Below, piece after piece: positions 9,763 through 18,785 of a stretch of 64,000 nucleotides of DNA. The stretch lies in the NCBI GenBank assembly GCA_964565775.1, contig CAZMGB010000008.1, positions 1 through 64,000 of the forward strand, in the 5' to 3' direction. The notes beneath the pieces are model-generated. The model saw only the letters and a list, made by a program, of their open reading frames with translations, had not been told where the DNA came from and made no database searches. The stretch's first letter is position 1; the number at the start of each line of letters is the position of its first letter. The stretch comes from CAZMGB01 sp964565775 (lineage in GTDB: Bacteria > Chloroflexota > Dehalococcoidia > DSTF01 > JALHUB01). The position numbers were made by a program, and so were the translations under genes.

Positions 9763-9835
9763 CTGGCGGAAGCCGCCAGCCTAGCCCCGCCTCGGGGCCC
9801 AACACAGAACAAGGGCCGGTGCAACACGACCCTTG
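9763..9835 (-). promoter_or_regulatory. Hairpin-rich leader before the MetE-like pair
   Basis: Three hairpins crowd the 5' leader, read on the minus strand. They are an 8-bp stem with one G-U pair (9810-9835), a perfect 6-bp stem with 3-base loop (9784-9798) and a perfect 7-bp stem with 3-base loop (9763-9779). None matches a SAM or cobalamin riboswitch consensus that I can recognise. The position suggests control of methionine or C1 genes. The rest of 9836-10098 shows no gene. Confidence 0.4.
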
Positions 9836-10098
9836 CTCGGCCCGTCGCCTTCGCTTCCGGCCAGGAGGGACGAATACGAGCCGACTTGTTGGCCCAAGTC
9901 TAGCATGGCCGCATTCCCAGCGTCAACGAGGACTCCCTGGTTAAGGTTTGGTAGCTATCGCTCCCTAGGGGACTCCCCGTAGGGATAGGCCCTAAGGCAT
10001 GCCCCCACGGCCGCCGAGACTTCTCATGGTGGGCGGCCTCTCCCGCCCCGTACCGTCTCGCCCCTCGGAGCGCTCTGCGCCCAGGGTGAAGGCCAGCT

Positions 10099-11169
10099 AT
10101 GGTAACAGATCCCCGTCCTGTAGACGGCAGCCCGTACGCCCCGTCCGGAGCCAACGGCCCGACGCGCAGCCGGCGGCCTCCGCACAGCGCCTTCGTGGCC
10201 CTGGGGACGTTCCTCCTGATCCTCTCCTCGACGTTCCTCATGGGCGGCGGCGACACGCTGGGAGCACCGGCCCCCGGCGAATCGCCTTCGGCCCGGCAGT
10301 CGAACCCCAGCGAGCCGCCATTCGATACCTCCGGCTTCCTTGCCTGGAGCCCGGAGCTGAGCCGGCTAACGCAGACACCCGCAACAACAGCCCCCGCTGA
10401 TGGCGGCGGGTCGGTCCCGGCCGAGGCGAGCGCCGACGAAGGGGACGCTTCCGGTGGCGCGGCCGCCGCCGGCGGACCGGGCTCCGCGCCCGTGCCGGCA
10501 GCTCCGACAGGAGAGGCCGAGAGCGAGGCAGGCGAACCGTCGTCAGCCTCCCCTTCCGGCGTGGAGAGTGCGGCACCGCCTCCCACTGCGTCCGCGCCGC
10601 TCCCGCCTCGGGGTGGGCCGGTCGTCGCGGCTCCTTCGCCGACAGCGACGCTTCCACCGCCTCCAACGGTGCCGACATCCGTGCCCCCAACGGCGACGCC
10701 GCCGCCCCCAACAGCGGTGCCACCAACGCCGACGCCGCCACCTGCCCCTCCTGCCGCGCCGTCGGTATCGCTGCTGCCGCTGGAGAGCGATCTACTGGCG
10801 GCCATAAACGCCGAGCGGGCTGCGGCGGGACTTGCCGCCCTCCAGCCAGACCCGACGTTGGTCAGCATCGCCAGGGGCCGCTCCGAGGACATGGCACAGC
10901 GGGGCTATTTTGACCACTACACCCCGGAGGGCACCACCGTCTTCGATATCCTTGCCCAGTACGGAGTGCTCTACTCCTACGCCGGAGAGAACCTGGCCTA
11001 CGACACCTACCCCGACGATGAGGCCGTAGGCGTCGCCATCCGCCAGCTCATGGCAAGCCCCCCGCACAGGGCTAACATTCTCAACGTTCACTACACGATG
11101 ATAGGGGTCGGCCTGGCCACGGACGCTAGCGGGGCGCACTACTTCACGATGGTGTTCGTGGGGCTCTAG
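10099..11169 (+). CDS. Membrane-anchored CAP (SCP/PR1) domain protein
   Basis: This 356-residue protein has a cytoplasmic N-terminus of about 30 residues, one membrane segment (31-49), a long Ala/Ser/Pro/Thr-rich stalk (about 50-223) and a C-terminal CAP domain (224-356). The CAP domain has AINAERAAAGL, GENLAY, SPPHRANIL and a closing hydrophobic strand. CAP domains in bacteria are extracellular and often linked to the cell surface, but their biochemistry is mostly unknown. The stalk includes repeated proline clusters (PPPT, PTPTPPP). The start is ATG with GAAGG upstream. Its TAG stop shares a CTAG tetranucleotide with the stop of the convergent ATPase gene. Confidence 0.88.
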   Translation: MVTDPRPVDGSPYAPSGANGPTRSRRPPHSAFVALGTFLLILSSTFLMGGGDTLGAPAPGESPSARQSNPSEPPFDTSGFLAWSPELSRLTQTPATTAPADGGGSVPAEASADEGDASGGAAAAGGPGSAPVPAAPTGEAESEAGEPSSASPSGVESAAPPPTASAPLPPRGGPVVAAPSPTATLPPPPTVPTSVPPTATPPPPTAVPPTPTPPPAPPAAPSVSLLPLESDLLAAINAERAAAGLAALQPDPTLVSIARGRSEDMAQRGYFDHYTPEGTTVFDILAQYGVLYSYAGENLAYDTYPDDEAVGVAIRQLMASPPHRANILNVHYTMIGVGLATDASGAHYFTMVFVGL

Positions 11170-12605
11170 GCGGCGCGCTTCTCCAGAATGTCCACGAAGT
11201 ACGAGTGGCACGCCATGTCGACGAGGTCGCGCGTCAGGGCGGGCACCCTACCCGTGAAGGAGGCAATGTCGTCGATCAACTCGACGATGTCGCGGGGGTG
11301 GCAGCCCCGGAAGCCCCGCCCCGCCCTCAAGTAGTACTCGTCGACCAGATAGTCGACGACTTCTTGGTTATACTCCATCCCCTTCGCGCTACAGACCCGT
11401 CGCAAGATCTCGACGAAGTTCTCCCGGGTCGGGTCGGCCACGTCCACCTTATGCCTGATCCGCCGGAAGAACGCCTCGTCGCCGAGCTGTGCCGGGGACA
11501 GGTTCGTCGAGAAGAACAGCAGCACGTCGAAGGGGATCTCGATGCTCTCACCAGTGTGCAAGGAGAGGTGGTCCCACCCCTTATCCATGGGGACGATCCA
11601 GCGGTTGAGCAGCTCGCGCGGCTCCAGGAGCTGGCGCCCGAAGTCGTCGATAACAAGGACGCCACTGTTGGCCTGCACCTGAAGGGGGGCGACGTAGAAC
11701 CTCGAGACCGGGTTGAAGCGCAGCTCCAGGTCAGCCATGGTCAGCTCGCCGCCGGCCATGACGAGCGGCCGTCTCGCTACGGCCCAGCGCCGGTCGCGCC
11801 GCCGTTCCCGGTTCGCCGTAACAGGCATTTCTTGTCGCCGCCGGTTGAAGGCGAGGTCGACCTGAACGTCCACGTGCAGGCGCGGGTCGAACACCTTCAC
11901 GATCTGCCCGTGGACCTCCAGTGCATAGGGGATGAGCACCCTGCCCGGCAGCATGTTGCCGATGGCGGCGGCGATGGTGCTCTTGCCGTTGCCTGAGTTG
12001 CCATAGATGAGGACGGACTTGCTGGAGTTGATGGCGGGCCCTATTGAGTCGAGGGTAGCTTCAGTCAGCACTAGGTCGGAAAGGGCCCTCTCTACCGTCG
12101 CGCGATCCACCGAAAGTGCGCCGACCGACTGCTGCCCGAGAATGTCCACGTACTGATCGAAGGGGATAGGCGCCGCGCCGACGTACTGCCCACGCCTGAG
12201 CACCTCCTCTGCCTTCTCCGTCCCCTTGGCCGTCAAGGCATAGCGATAACCCTGGTCGGCCAGGCCACCATCGCTCCCCACGATCTCGCAGTACTGCTCG
12301 CGCTTCAAGAAGTCGAGGAGCTCGTCGACGATGTAGAAGGGCAAGGCCATCTGGGCGGCCAGGTCCCGGGCCATGGGTCGGCCCGAGTAGTAGATGCACT
12401 TGACACAGAGATCAAGCAGGAGACCGAAGTCAAGGCCTGTCTGCTCCACATTCTGAGGCTGGGGGACGAACGGCGGATCGTTGGGGTCGCGCTCCTCCTC
12501 ATCGATGCGAATGATCGCCTCGGTCTGATCTTCCCTCATCTCCACCGGCGACTGGTCCCCTTCCTCAGGCCAAGGTGCAGGGGCGTGTGGCCTCTCGCCG
12601 CTCAC
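11166..12605 (-). CDS. AAA-type ATPase with winged-helix-like N-terminus
   Basis: This 479-residue predicted ATPase has Walker A GNSGNGKS at 202-209, Walker B VLVIDD at 316-321, a sensor-1-like FFSTN and an arginine-rich C-terminal lid. The N-terminal 55-145 region looks like a small helical or winged-helix domain (LDLCVKCIYYSGRP, ALTAKGTEKAEE). The first 50 residues are acidic and disordered. It belongs to a group of poorly described ATPases seen next to secretion or pilus genes in Chloroflexota; I cannot assign a pathway. The start is GTG, six bases after the stop of the 134-residue upstream gene, so the two form an operon. A c-di-GMP-I-like element lies upstream of that operon. Confidence 0.75.
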   Translation of the reverse strand: MSGERPHAPAPWPEEGDQSPVEMREDQTEAIIRIDEEERDPNDPPFVPQPQNVEQTGLDFGLLLDLCVKCIYYSGRPMARDLAAQMALPFYIVDELLDFLKREQYCEIVGSDGGLADQGYRYALTAKGTEKAEEVLRRGQYVGAAPIPFDQYVDILGQQSVGALSVDRATVERALSDLVLTEATLDSIGPAINSSKSVLIYGNSGNGKSTIAAAIGNMLPGRVLIPYALEVHGQIVKVFDPRLHVDVQVDLAFNRRRQEMPVTANRERRRDRRWAVARRPLVMAGGELTMADLELRFNPVSRFYVAPLQVQANSGVLVIDDFGRQLLEPRELLNRWIVPMDKGWDHLSLHTGESIEIPFDVLLFFSTNLSPAQLGDEAFFRRIRHKVDVADPTRENFVEILRRVCSAKGMEYNQEVVDYLVDEYYLRAGRGFRGCHPRDIVELIDDIASFTGRVPALTRDLVDMACHSYFVDILEKRAA

Positions 12606-12611
12606 CAGGCG

Positions 12612-13016
12612 CTATCCCGCCGCCAATAGCTCACGCGTGAGGTCGCCCCAACTGAAGAGTACGACGGCCAACTGGCGAGACTGCGGCGAACGCAGCAGGC
12701 CCTCTGATTCCCAGCGCAGGACTATCTCGCCCACCTCCCTCTCGGCGACGCCAGCGTAGAAGTCCTGGGGCCGTAGCACCCCGAAGTTGGCCGTCGCGAC
12801 TTCTCCCTTCTCCGGCCCGATGACCGAGATGGCCATGGTCATGTAGTCGAGACCGTACGGCTTGCGCATGCTCGCCGCGGCCTCCCGGCACCAGCCAAGG
12901 ATGTCAAAGGCCAGGGTCTCCGCGTCGCGGCCCTGCGCCGCCGTGCCGGCAAGATCCCAGCTTCTGCTGTAGAGGCCGACTCCGGCATCGATGGCGTCGC
13001 GGACCTGCGACCTCAT
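12612..13016 (-). CDS. Conserved hypothetical protein, 134 residues
   Basis: I do not recognise this soluble protein. It begins with a helical stretch and contains GWCREAAASMRKPYGLDYMTMAISVIGPEKG and ends SWGDLTRELLAAG. The chosen ATG at 13016 has GGAG four bases upstream; an in-frame TTG at 13049 would add 11 residues but has no clear ribosome site. No membrane segment or signal peptide is seen. It is tightly linked to the AAA ATPase that follows, so it may be its partner or substrate adaptor. Several hundred bases of leader separate it from a riboswitch-like aptamer and terminator. Confidence 0.6.
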   Translation of the reverse strand: MRSQVRDAIDAGVGLYSRSWDLAGTAAQGRDAETLAFDILGWCREAAASMRKPYGLDYMTMAISVIGPEKGEVATANFGVLRPQDFYAGVAEREVGEIVLRWESEGLLRSPQSRQLAVVLFSWGDLTRELLAAG

Positions 13017-13404
13017 ATCGCTCCGCAGACGCCGGAACAGGGGATGCAACTCGGATAACCGCCTTCAGTCGGATTGCCGGGTGACAGTTCCCAGGGGATT
13101 ATCGGCAGCGCGGACTTCCGGCTTCAGATTGGACGGGTGGGGCGGCGCAGTGGGGAGTGGCCGTAGGGATGCGGCAGCCGGTGCGGGAGCTCCTTACCCT
13201 CGAGGCAGAACGGTCTGGGGCCGGAGCAGACGTTGTCGTAGGAGACAACGACAAGCCTTCAGGCTCTCCAGGCACGGGGCATCGCGGCGTCATTGGCCGC
13301 GCCCCGACTCCTGCTCAAGCCGGTGTTCCCGGACGCTGCTTCTTGGAGGGGCCTGGGGGCCCAGCTTAGGGCCCCGCCTCCCCTACCCGGACCCCTTAGC
13401 CCCA

Positions 13405-13442
13405 CGAAAATGCCCGCCGCCTTCAGCACGAAGACGGCGGGC
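13405..13442 (-). terminator. Intrinsic terminator behind a riboswitch-like aptamer
   Basis: On the minus strand GCCCGCCG pairs perfectly with CGGCGGGC, extended inward by CTTC/GAAG across one mismatch, with a 5-base loop, and is followed by ATTTTC. It begins 14 bases after the aptamer. This is the classic arrangement of a transcription-attenuating riboswitch. Confidence 0.75.
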
Positions 13443-13456
13443 TGAAGACCATCCGA

Positions 13457-13549
13457 GGGGACTCTCCGGCAGCCCGGCCATCGTATCCCGGATTCCCGGG
13501 ACGTAGACCCGCGGCTTTGCGCCCCCACCCTTCCGGGAAAGCGATCCCC
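13457..13549 (-). promoter_or_regulatory. Divergent c-di-GMP-I (GEMM-like) riboswitch aptamer
   Basis: On the minus strand the hallmark core GGCGCAAAGCC, the following CGGGTCTA and the distal ATGGCCGGGCTGCCG match class I c-di-GMP riboswitches. A closing helix GGGGA/TCCCC (13545-13549 with 13457-13461) brackets the element, and a GGAA tetraloop hairpin takes the P1b place. The conserved 5' GCAAACC is changed to GCTTTCC, so ligand binding may be altered or lost. An intrinsic terminator follows directly, then the operon of the 134-residue protein and AAA ATPase. It closely resembles the canonical copy at 23088. Confidence 0.6.
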
Positions 13550-14055
13550 GGCGGCGATGGGGGAGCGGGCAGGCTCAAACGCTACCCGCTCGCGCGGTTT
13601 CCCACGCGTTGCCTTTATCGGAGACGTCTTCGGTTGTACAGAGGACAGCACGCTCGACTATGCGTCCAGCATTGACGTCTCTGTCCGTGCAACCGGCCTA
13701 CGCCTCCCTGCGCATTACGGCACGGGCAAGATCAGTGTCTTCTGAGTAGCGGGGCCAGCCGAAAGAAGCTGGCTGGGAATGTCGCGACGTCCACCAGGCA
13801 CGCAGGACAATCGCGATCTTCGCAGTCCGACCGCTTATTGTCAAGACTGCCCTCGGCCGTGGCCGCCACCTAGCGATCGAGCTCCGCTCTCTGAACGCCT
13901 AACGCGAGAGCACCACGTTTGTTACTGGGCGTCGAATAGGAGTCGGCTGCCCGCCAGAGGCGGCGCTCACCTATGAGCGGCCCGAGTGCCAGGGCGGTGC
14001 CGACGCTAAACCATCCCTCGCCAAGAGCCGAAACTAAGGCAAGGGACACCTCAAC
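13550..14055. other. Intergenic region without recognised gene
   Basis: I see no coding sequence here. Small hairpins occur, for example GCCAGC/GCTGGC near 13755. A minus-strand TTGACA at 13839-13844 could serve transcription toward the aptamer but lacks a good -10. The stretch 13050-13404 on the other side of the terminator is also non-coding and carries a 7-bp inverted repeat (TTGTCGT/ACGACAA near 13232-13253). Confidence 0.4.
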
Positions 14056-15846
14056 ATGTCTGCAAGAGCAACTTGGTTGCGCCTGGCCGCCACCTGCCTT
14101 GTGGCGCTGATTCTCGCCGCACGCCCGTCGGCGACCGGTGCCCAGGGGCCGGGCTCCGTCGACATCGCCAGCCTCGACGACAGTGCGTTCCCCACTCTCA
14201 CGGCCGTCGTGAACGTACTTGACCCCGCAGGCAAGCCACTGGTGGGCCTCAACCAGGACAGCTTCGCTGTCTCCCTGAACGACTCCCCGTTCCCCATCGA
14301 GCAAGTGACGACGGCAGTGAACTCGGATATCGGAGTCGCCGTGGTGCTCGTCGTGGACGTGAGCGGGAGCATGGCGGGCGAGCCTCTGGCACAGGCCAAG
14401 GCCGCGGCCCGCGGCTTCGTCGAGGGCCTCTCGCCCAGCGACACGGTAGCGGTCATGAGCTTTAGCGATGATGTCGCCGTGCTCCAGGACTTCACGGGCG
14501 ACAGGGCAGCCGTATTCGCCGCCCTGGAAGGCCTCCAGGCCGAGGGCAATACCGCCCTCTACCAGGCTGCCACCCAGGCCGCCTCGAGAGCGGCGAAGGC
14601 GACCAGCCAGAGACGCGCCATCATCCTCCTCAGCGACGGCGTCGACTTCGGTAACATGAGCACCGCGTCGCGCGACGATTCCCTCACCTGGGTCCAGGCG
14701 ATGGGCGTCCCTATCTTCACCATTGGGCTGGGGAGTGACATCGACCGCGAGTACCTCTCCGCCCTCTCTGCGGACACGGGCGGGCAATTCCTCGAGACGC
14801 CGACGGCCGAGGGGCTCTCCCAGCTCTACCAGGACATCGGCAATTTCCTGCGCAGCCAGTACGTCATCACCGTCAACGCCGAAGGGATCGACGAGACGCA
14901 GCCTCTCACATTCCGGCTGGACGTCATCGCCCTCGGCCAGGTGCAGGCCTCAGCCGTAGAGACGCTGCCCGCTCGGCAAGCGGCGCCGCCGTTGGCGTTG
15001 GACGCGCCCCAGCTCTCGGTAACCGGGCTTGTGTCCGGGCAGAAGGTCTCCGAACCCCTGACGATGAGCGTCGACGCAGCGGGGCCGCGGCCCCTGTCCT
15101 CCGTCTCCTTCCTTGTGGATGGGCAGACGGTGCAGCGGGACTCCCTCCCACCCTTTCAGCTCGAGATCGACCCGGCGAAGTTCGCTGAAGGCAACCACGT
15201 CCTCCGCCTCGAGGCTACCGACAGCGGCGGGGCTACCGCTGCGACCGAGCTCTCCTTCCTGGTCGAAATGCCTGCGGCGGCGAGCGCCCCATCGCTGGGC
15301 GTAGCCCTCATTCCCATTGCGCTTCTGGCGGCCGCCCTCATTGTCGCTCTCACTCTCGTTCGCCGGCGACGGCTGCGTGTCTCGGCCCCGGCGTTGCAGG
15401 CGCGGGCGGAGGCCTGGTCCCCCGTGCGCCGGAGCGCAGAGCCAGTGCAGTGGACGGGGACACCCGCACCCGCGCCGGCGATGAAAGACAAGCCGCTGGG
15501 CAAGCTGACCATCACCTCAGGACCGCAGACCGGCGATGTCTTCTTCGTTGGCAGGCGGCCGCGCCGGATCGGCAGCGCATCACACTGCGACATCGTCCTC
15601 CGGGACGAGGAGCAACGCGTCGCCCCTGAAGACGCCCGCGTCTGGATCAGCGAGAACAGGCTCATGTTCCACAAGCTGACCAGCCTGGGCGCCATAGCAT
15701 TCGACGGAGCCAGCGGCGGCTGGGCCGTCTACGAAAGCGGCGACGAGGTGCGCATCGGCCCCTACCGGCTTGTCTTCGAGTTCCTCCCACCTTCGGAGGA
15801 GGAGTCTCCACCTCCCCTCGAGGAGAACACGGCCACGCCGGCTTAG
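14056..15846 (+). CDS. Secreted/membrane vWA protein with FHA-like tail
   Basis: This 596-residue protein has a signal peptide (about 1-29), a von Willebrand A domain (about 90-270) with an intact metal-binding motif Asp101-x-Ser103-x-Ser105, and an Ig-like/Bacterial-Ig segment (about 315-403). One membrane helix (413-435) and a basic stop-transfer (RRRRLR) follow. The cytoplasmic region 485-580 resembles an FHA domain (VGRRPRRIGSASHCDIVL). The layout is that of an outside-facing ligand-binding protein with a phosphothreonine-reading inside part, which could connect it to Ser/Thr kinases such as the one at 36489. The FHA core His and Asn are not all obvious, so that domain is tentative. Confidence 0.8.
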   Translation: MSARATWLRLAATCLVALILAARPSATGAQGPGSVDIASLDDSAFPTLTAVVNVLDPAGKPLVGLNQDSFAVSLNDSPFPIEQVTTAVNSDIGVAVVLVVDVSGSMAGEPLAQAKAAARGFVEGLSPSDTVAVMSFSDDVAVLQDFTGDRAAVFAALEGLQAEGNTALYQAATQAASRAAKATSQRRAIILLSDGVDFGNMSTASRDDSLTWVQAMGVPIFTIGLGSDIDREYLSALSADTGGQFLETPTAEGLSQLYQDIGNFLRSQYVITVNAEGIDETQPLTFRLDVIALGQVQASAVETLPARQAAPPLALDAPQLSVTGLVSGQKVSEPLTMSVDAAGPRPLSSVSFLVDGQTVQRDSLPPFQLEIDPAKFAEGNHVLRLEATDSGGATAATELSFLVEMPAAASAPSLGVALIPIALLAAALIVALTLVRRRRLRVSAPALQARAEAWSPVRRSAEPVQWTGTPAPAPAMKDKPLGKLTITSGPQTGDVFFVGRRPRRIGSASHCDIVLRDEEQRVAPEDARVWISENRLMFHKLTSLGAIAFDGASGGWAVYESGDEVRIGPYRLVFEFLPPSEEESPPPLEENTATPA

Positions 15847-15948
15847 GCCCTCTTGTACCTCCCCCATGCAGGAGCAGTGGACCCTTCGGCGGTCCTGCGA
15901 AGGCCCACACATCGACGCTGAGTGAAAGGTGGCACCGCGAGGCGCCCG

Positions 15949-17451
15949 TCAGGGCGCGCGGACGAAGACCTCCTCTACTTCGCCCGAGAAGGCCGATAGC
16001 CAGGCCGGCGATTCACGGAGGACGGCGGCCAGAGGAGACTCCTTCTCAATGATCACGAGGTCCACGTCGTACTTGTCCAGGATCTCGCGCCAGCCCGACT
16101 GTAGGGTAACGACCTCCACGTACTCCTCCACCAGGGCGTCTCCGTACATGTCAGGTCGCCCGTCGATGAAGACGCGCTGTTGGGGATAGAGCTCGTTGAT
16201 GAGGTAGCCGCCCCACACATATGAGTTGAACATCCTGGCCTCGGGATAGTGCCGCCGGATGAAGTCCGCTCCTTGGACAGGATACGCTGGCGTTCCCTTC
16301 GTGTTTGGCGTCGCATGCACCTGGCTCGCCGGCAGCCGCGGCACGACGGCCAGCGCCGTCAGCACGGCCAGCGCCAGCAGCGACCAGTTCAGGGCCGGGT
16401 AGCCCCGCGTAGCGGACGGCTCTCGCTCGCGGCGGCGCGCCCACGCCCATCGCTCACGGAGGACGTCGCCCACCACCAGGATGAAGATCAGGGCGAAGAC
16501 CGGCTGGTGTCGGCTGGACTGGAGGGCAAGAAAGGTGAAGAGCAAGGCGAGGCTGAGGCGGAAGACGTTGCGCCCGCTGCCCAGGACGCCCACCGCCGCC
16601 AGGAGGACGATCCCCAACGCCAGCGCCAGGTGTATCGGCTGGTGGAAGTCGGGCGACTGCCACTCCGAGACGAGGTTGAAGCTGGCGTTGCCGGGCGCGA
16701 TGTAGGTGAGAGGGTAGGTGAGGAGCGCCAGACCATTGGGGTTCACAGCCGTGGCGGCGAATGAGGCCGCGAGCACCAGCGCCGGCCCCCGCAGGTCGCG
16801 CTGTTCGTGCCAGAGCACCCGCTCGACGGCCATGGTCGCCAGCCACAGCCCCAGCAGGACCAGGCCGATGACGTAGCCGGCGTGGAGGTTGGCCCAGACA
16901 AGCATCAGCAGGGGCAGGTGCCAGAGGCGCCCTCTGCCGTCTCGATGGTACAGGTGGAGGGTGTACAGAAAGACGGCCAGCAGCAGCCAGGTGAAGGCCT
17001 GGGGCCGAACCGTCCAGTAGGGAAGGCTGATGATGCCACCGAAAGCGACGATCGCCAGGGCCAGGCGCTGAGAGAGCCCAATATTCAGCAGCAGGCGGTG
17101 CATGACGAACAGGGCAGCCAGGGCCACGAGTGAGAAGAGGAAGGCGCTCGCCGCATATCCCAGGGCCCTTTCGACGCCGTAGATGATCACATCGGACAGC
17201 CACTCGTGAGCTATCCAGCGCGAGCCAGCAGCCGTGAACGAGAAGGGGTCGTGGTGAGGCACGGAGCCGGTCTCCACGATGAGCTGGCCCGTGCGCAGGT
17301 GCCACCAGTAGTCGGGGTCCGTGAAGTGGAGAAGGCCGAAGGAGAGGAAGAAGACATAGAGCAACGCCGCTCCCAGCGTAGGCACGTCCAGCACCGGCAG
17401 CGACAGGCCGAACGCCAGGTGGCGGGCTCTCTGGATAGTCAGGGGCAACAT
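15949..17451 (-). CDS. Polytopic membrane protein, GT-C-like
   Basis: This 500-residue protein has about ten membrane helices and a C-terminal soluble domain (about 385-500). A conserved acidic motif TDPDYWWHLRTG at 44-55 sits in the first external loop. This recalls the metal-binding Asp residues of GT-C glycosyltransferases that use polyprenyl-linked sugars, but I cannot name a substrate. The C-terminal part (FNSYVWGGYLI, VFIDGRPDMYG) is typical of this uncharacterised family in Chloroflexota. The start is ATG. It lies just downstream of the PAP2 protein on the same strand with 24 bases between them, so the two are probably co-transcribed and may share a role in envelope lipid or glycan metabolism. 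Confidence 0.65.
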   Translation of the reverse strand: MLPLTIQRARHLAFGLSLPVLDVPTLGAALLYVFFLSFGLLHFTDPDYWWHLRTGQLIVETGSVPHHDPFSFTAAGSRWIAHEWLSDVIIYGVERALGYAASAFLFSLVALAALFVMHRLLLNIGLSQRLALAIVAFGGIISLPYWTVRPQAFTWLLLAVFLYTLHLYHRDGRGRLWHLPLLMLVWANLHAGYVIGLVLLGLWLATMAVERVLWHEQRDLRGPALVLAASFAATAVNPNGLALLTYPLTYIAPGNASFNLVSEWQSPDFHQPIHLALALGIVLLAAVGVLGSGRNVFRLSLALLFTFLALQSSRHQPVFALIFILVVGDVLRERWAWARRREREPSATRGYPALNWSLLALAVLTALAVVPRLPASQVHATPNTKGTPAYPVQGADFIRRHYPEARMFNSYVWGGYLINELYPQQRVFIDGRPDMYGDALVEEYVEVVTLQSGWREILDKYDVDLVIIEKESPLAAVLRESPAWLSAFSGEVEEVFVRAP

Positions 17452-17475
17452 GACACGCGCGCCCTCGCCATAGAG

Positions 17476-18627
17476 CTAAGCAGCTTCTCGACGACCGTCG
17501 ACCGGCGTTACTGCGACCACGCCCTCCGCGCCGGCTGCGTCACCCTCGATGCCCGTGCGGTTCCTGAGCCGGGACGCCAGCGAGGGGACCGCGCGCACAA
17601 GCCGCCCCACCGCCGGGCTGCAGACAAGAAAGTAGGCCGCCGAGCCGTAGATCACGCCGCCCAGCAGGTCGGCAACATAGTGATGCCCCAGGTAGACGAC
17701 CGAGAAGTACATCGCCGCCGGATAGAGGGCGAAGGGGGTGGCCCGCCAGCCCCAGATGCGCCAGGCGAAGAGCAGAAAGAGCCACGGGTAGGCGGCGTGA
17801 AGGGAAGGCATCGCGGCCACCGGGTTCGGGCTGAGCGTGTTGTAGATAGAGGCCACTGCGGGCAGCCCCTCATGGACCAGATGCACCCCTGACACGTAGC
17901 CCCTCATCGCTGCCAGCCAAGGCGGGGCCGTTGGCACGAGCAAGAACGTCACGAAGGCGGCATAGGACGTCAGCAGCAGCGATATCACGAAAGGCCAGTA
18001 GTGGTGCCGATGATGCTGCCAGATGATGGCAGCGAAGAAGAGAGGCACCATGAAGTGCAGGATATGCATGAGGGCGGCCATGTAGTCGTACCACCGGGGG
18101 GAGTTGGGATCGAAGAGCCAGCCCTGGAGGACGGCCGTGGGAAGGTGACCGAAAAAGATGGTCTTGTCGATAGTGATCGGGTAGCCGAAGTGAACCCTGC
18201 CGCCGAAGTCATCGGCGAAGCCCCGCAGGGCGTCGTAGGAGAGGAGCAGGAGAACGAAGGGCCCGAAGTCACGGATGAACTGCCAGCGGTTACCTCGCCA
18301 GACGAACCCAACTCCCAGGAGCAAGAGGATAACGTCCGGCGTCAGGCCCACGCCCCTGATAGTGAATATGGCCATCAGGGCGATGAGGTAGGCGCCCTGG
18401 AGCAGGTATAGGGCGCGGAGGCTCGCTGGCTTGGACGCCGCCTCGGTGCGCGGGGTCGGCCCGGAGAGGCGGCGGCCCCTCTGCCGCGGCGGCATATCCA
18501 CCGCCGGATGGACGCCTGCCGTACCTGCCGAGGCAGCCCGCCACGGCCCGGCGGGCGTTACGGGCCCCTGCTGCTGTCCATCGTCCAGCGGTCGCTCGAG
18601 CCAGGTGCTGCGCCCTTCGCTTTCCAT
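17476..18627 (-). CDS. PAP2-family membrane phosphatase
   Basis: This 383-residue integral membrane protein has about seven helices after a disordered N-terminus of about 65 residues. The phosphatase motifs are PSLH at 274-277 and GHHYVAD at 314-320, matching the second and third parts of the PAP2 signature. The arrangement is closest to the AUR1/inositol-phosphorylceramide-synthase-like branch. It likely acts on lipid phosphates at the membrane surface. The start ATG at 18627 lies in AATGGAAAGC without a clear ribosome site; an internal ATG 44 codons later is possible. It is co-directional with the GT-C-like protein. Confidence 0.8.
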   Translation of the reverse strand: MESEGRSTWLERPLDDGQQQGPVTPAGPWRAASAGTAGVHPAVDMPPRQRGRRLSGPTPRTEAASKPASLRALYLLQGAYLIALMAIFTIRGVGLTPDVILLLLGVGFVWRGNRWQFIRDFGPFVLLLLSYDALRGFADDFGGRVHFGYPITIDKTIFFGHLPTAVLQGWLFDPNSPRWYDYMAALMHILHFMVPLFFAAIIWQHHRHHYWPFVISLLLTSYAAFVTFLLVPTAPPWLAAMRGYVSGVHLVHEGLPAVASIYNTLSPNPVAAMPSLHAAYPWLFLLFAWRIWGWRATPFALYPAAMYFSVVYLGHHYVADLLGGVIYGSAAYFLVCSPAVGRLVRAVPSLASRLRNRTGIEGDAAGAEGVVAVTPVDGRREAA

Positions 18628-18785
18628 TATCTCAGTATCACAATGAGAGTATCGGTCGGAATCGGCGGCTGTCGCAGGGGAAGCCACTTGCCGCCGAATG
18701 CAAGATGGCACGGCCGCGCGCCCGGGCCCTCGGCCCACAACTGAACCTCAGCGGCAGGGGCCGGGGCCCGTCTTGCAGAGACCGG

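Noticed and set aside
10600..10760. Repeated CCGCC/ACGCC stretches as a microsatellite
   Set aside because: They encode the Pro/Thr stalk of the CAP-domain protein in a continuous frame.
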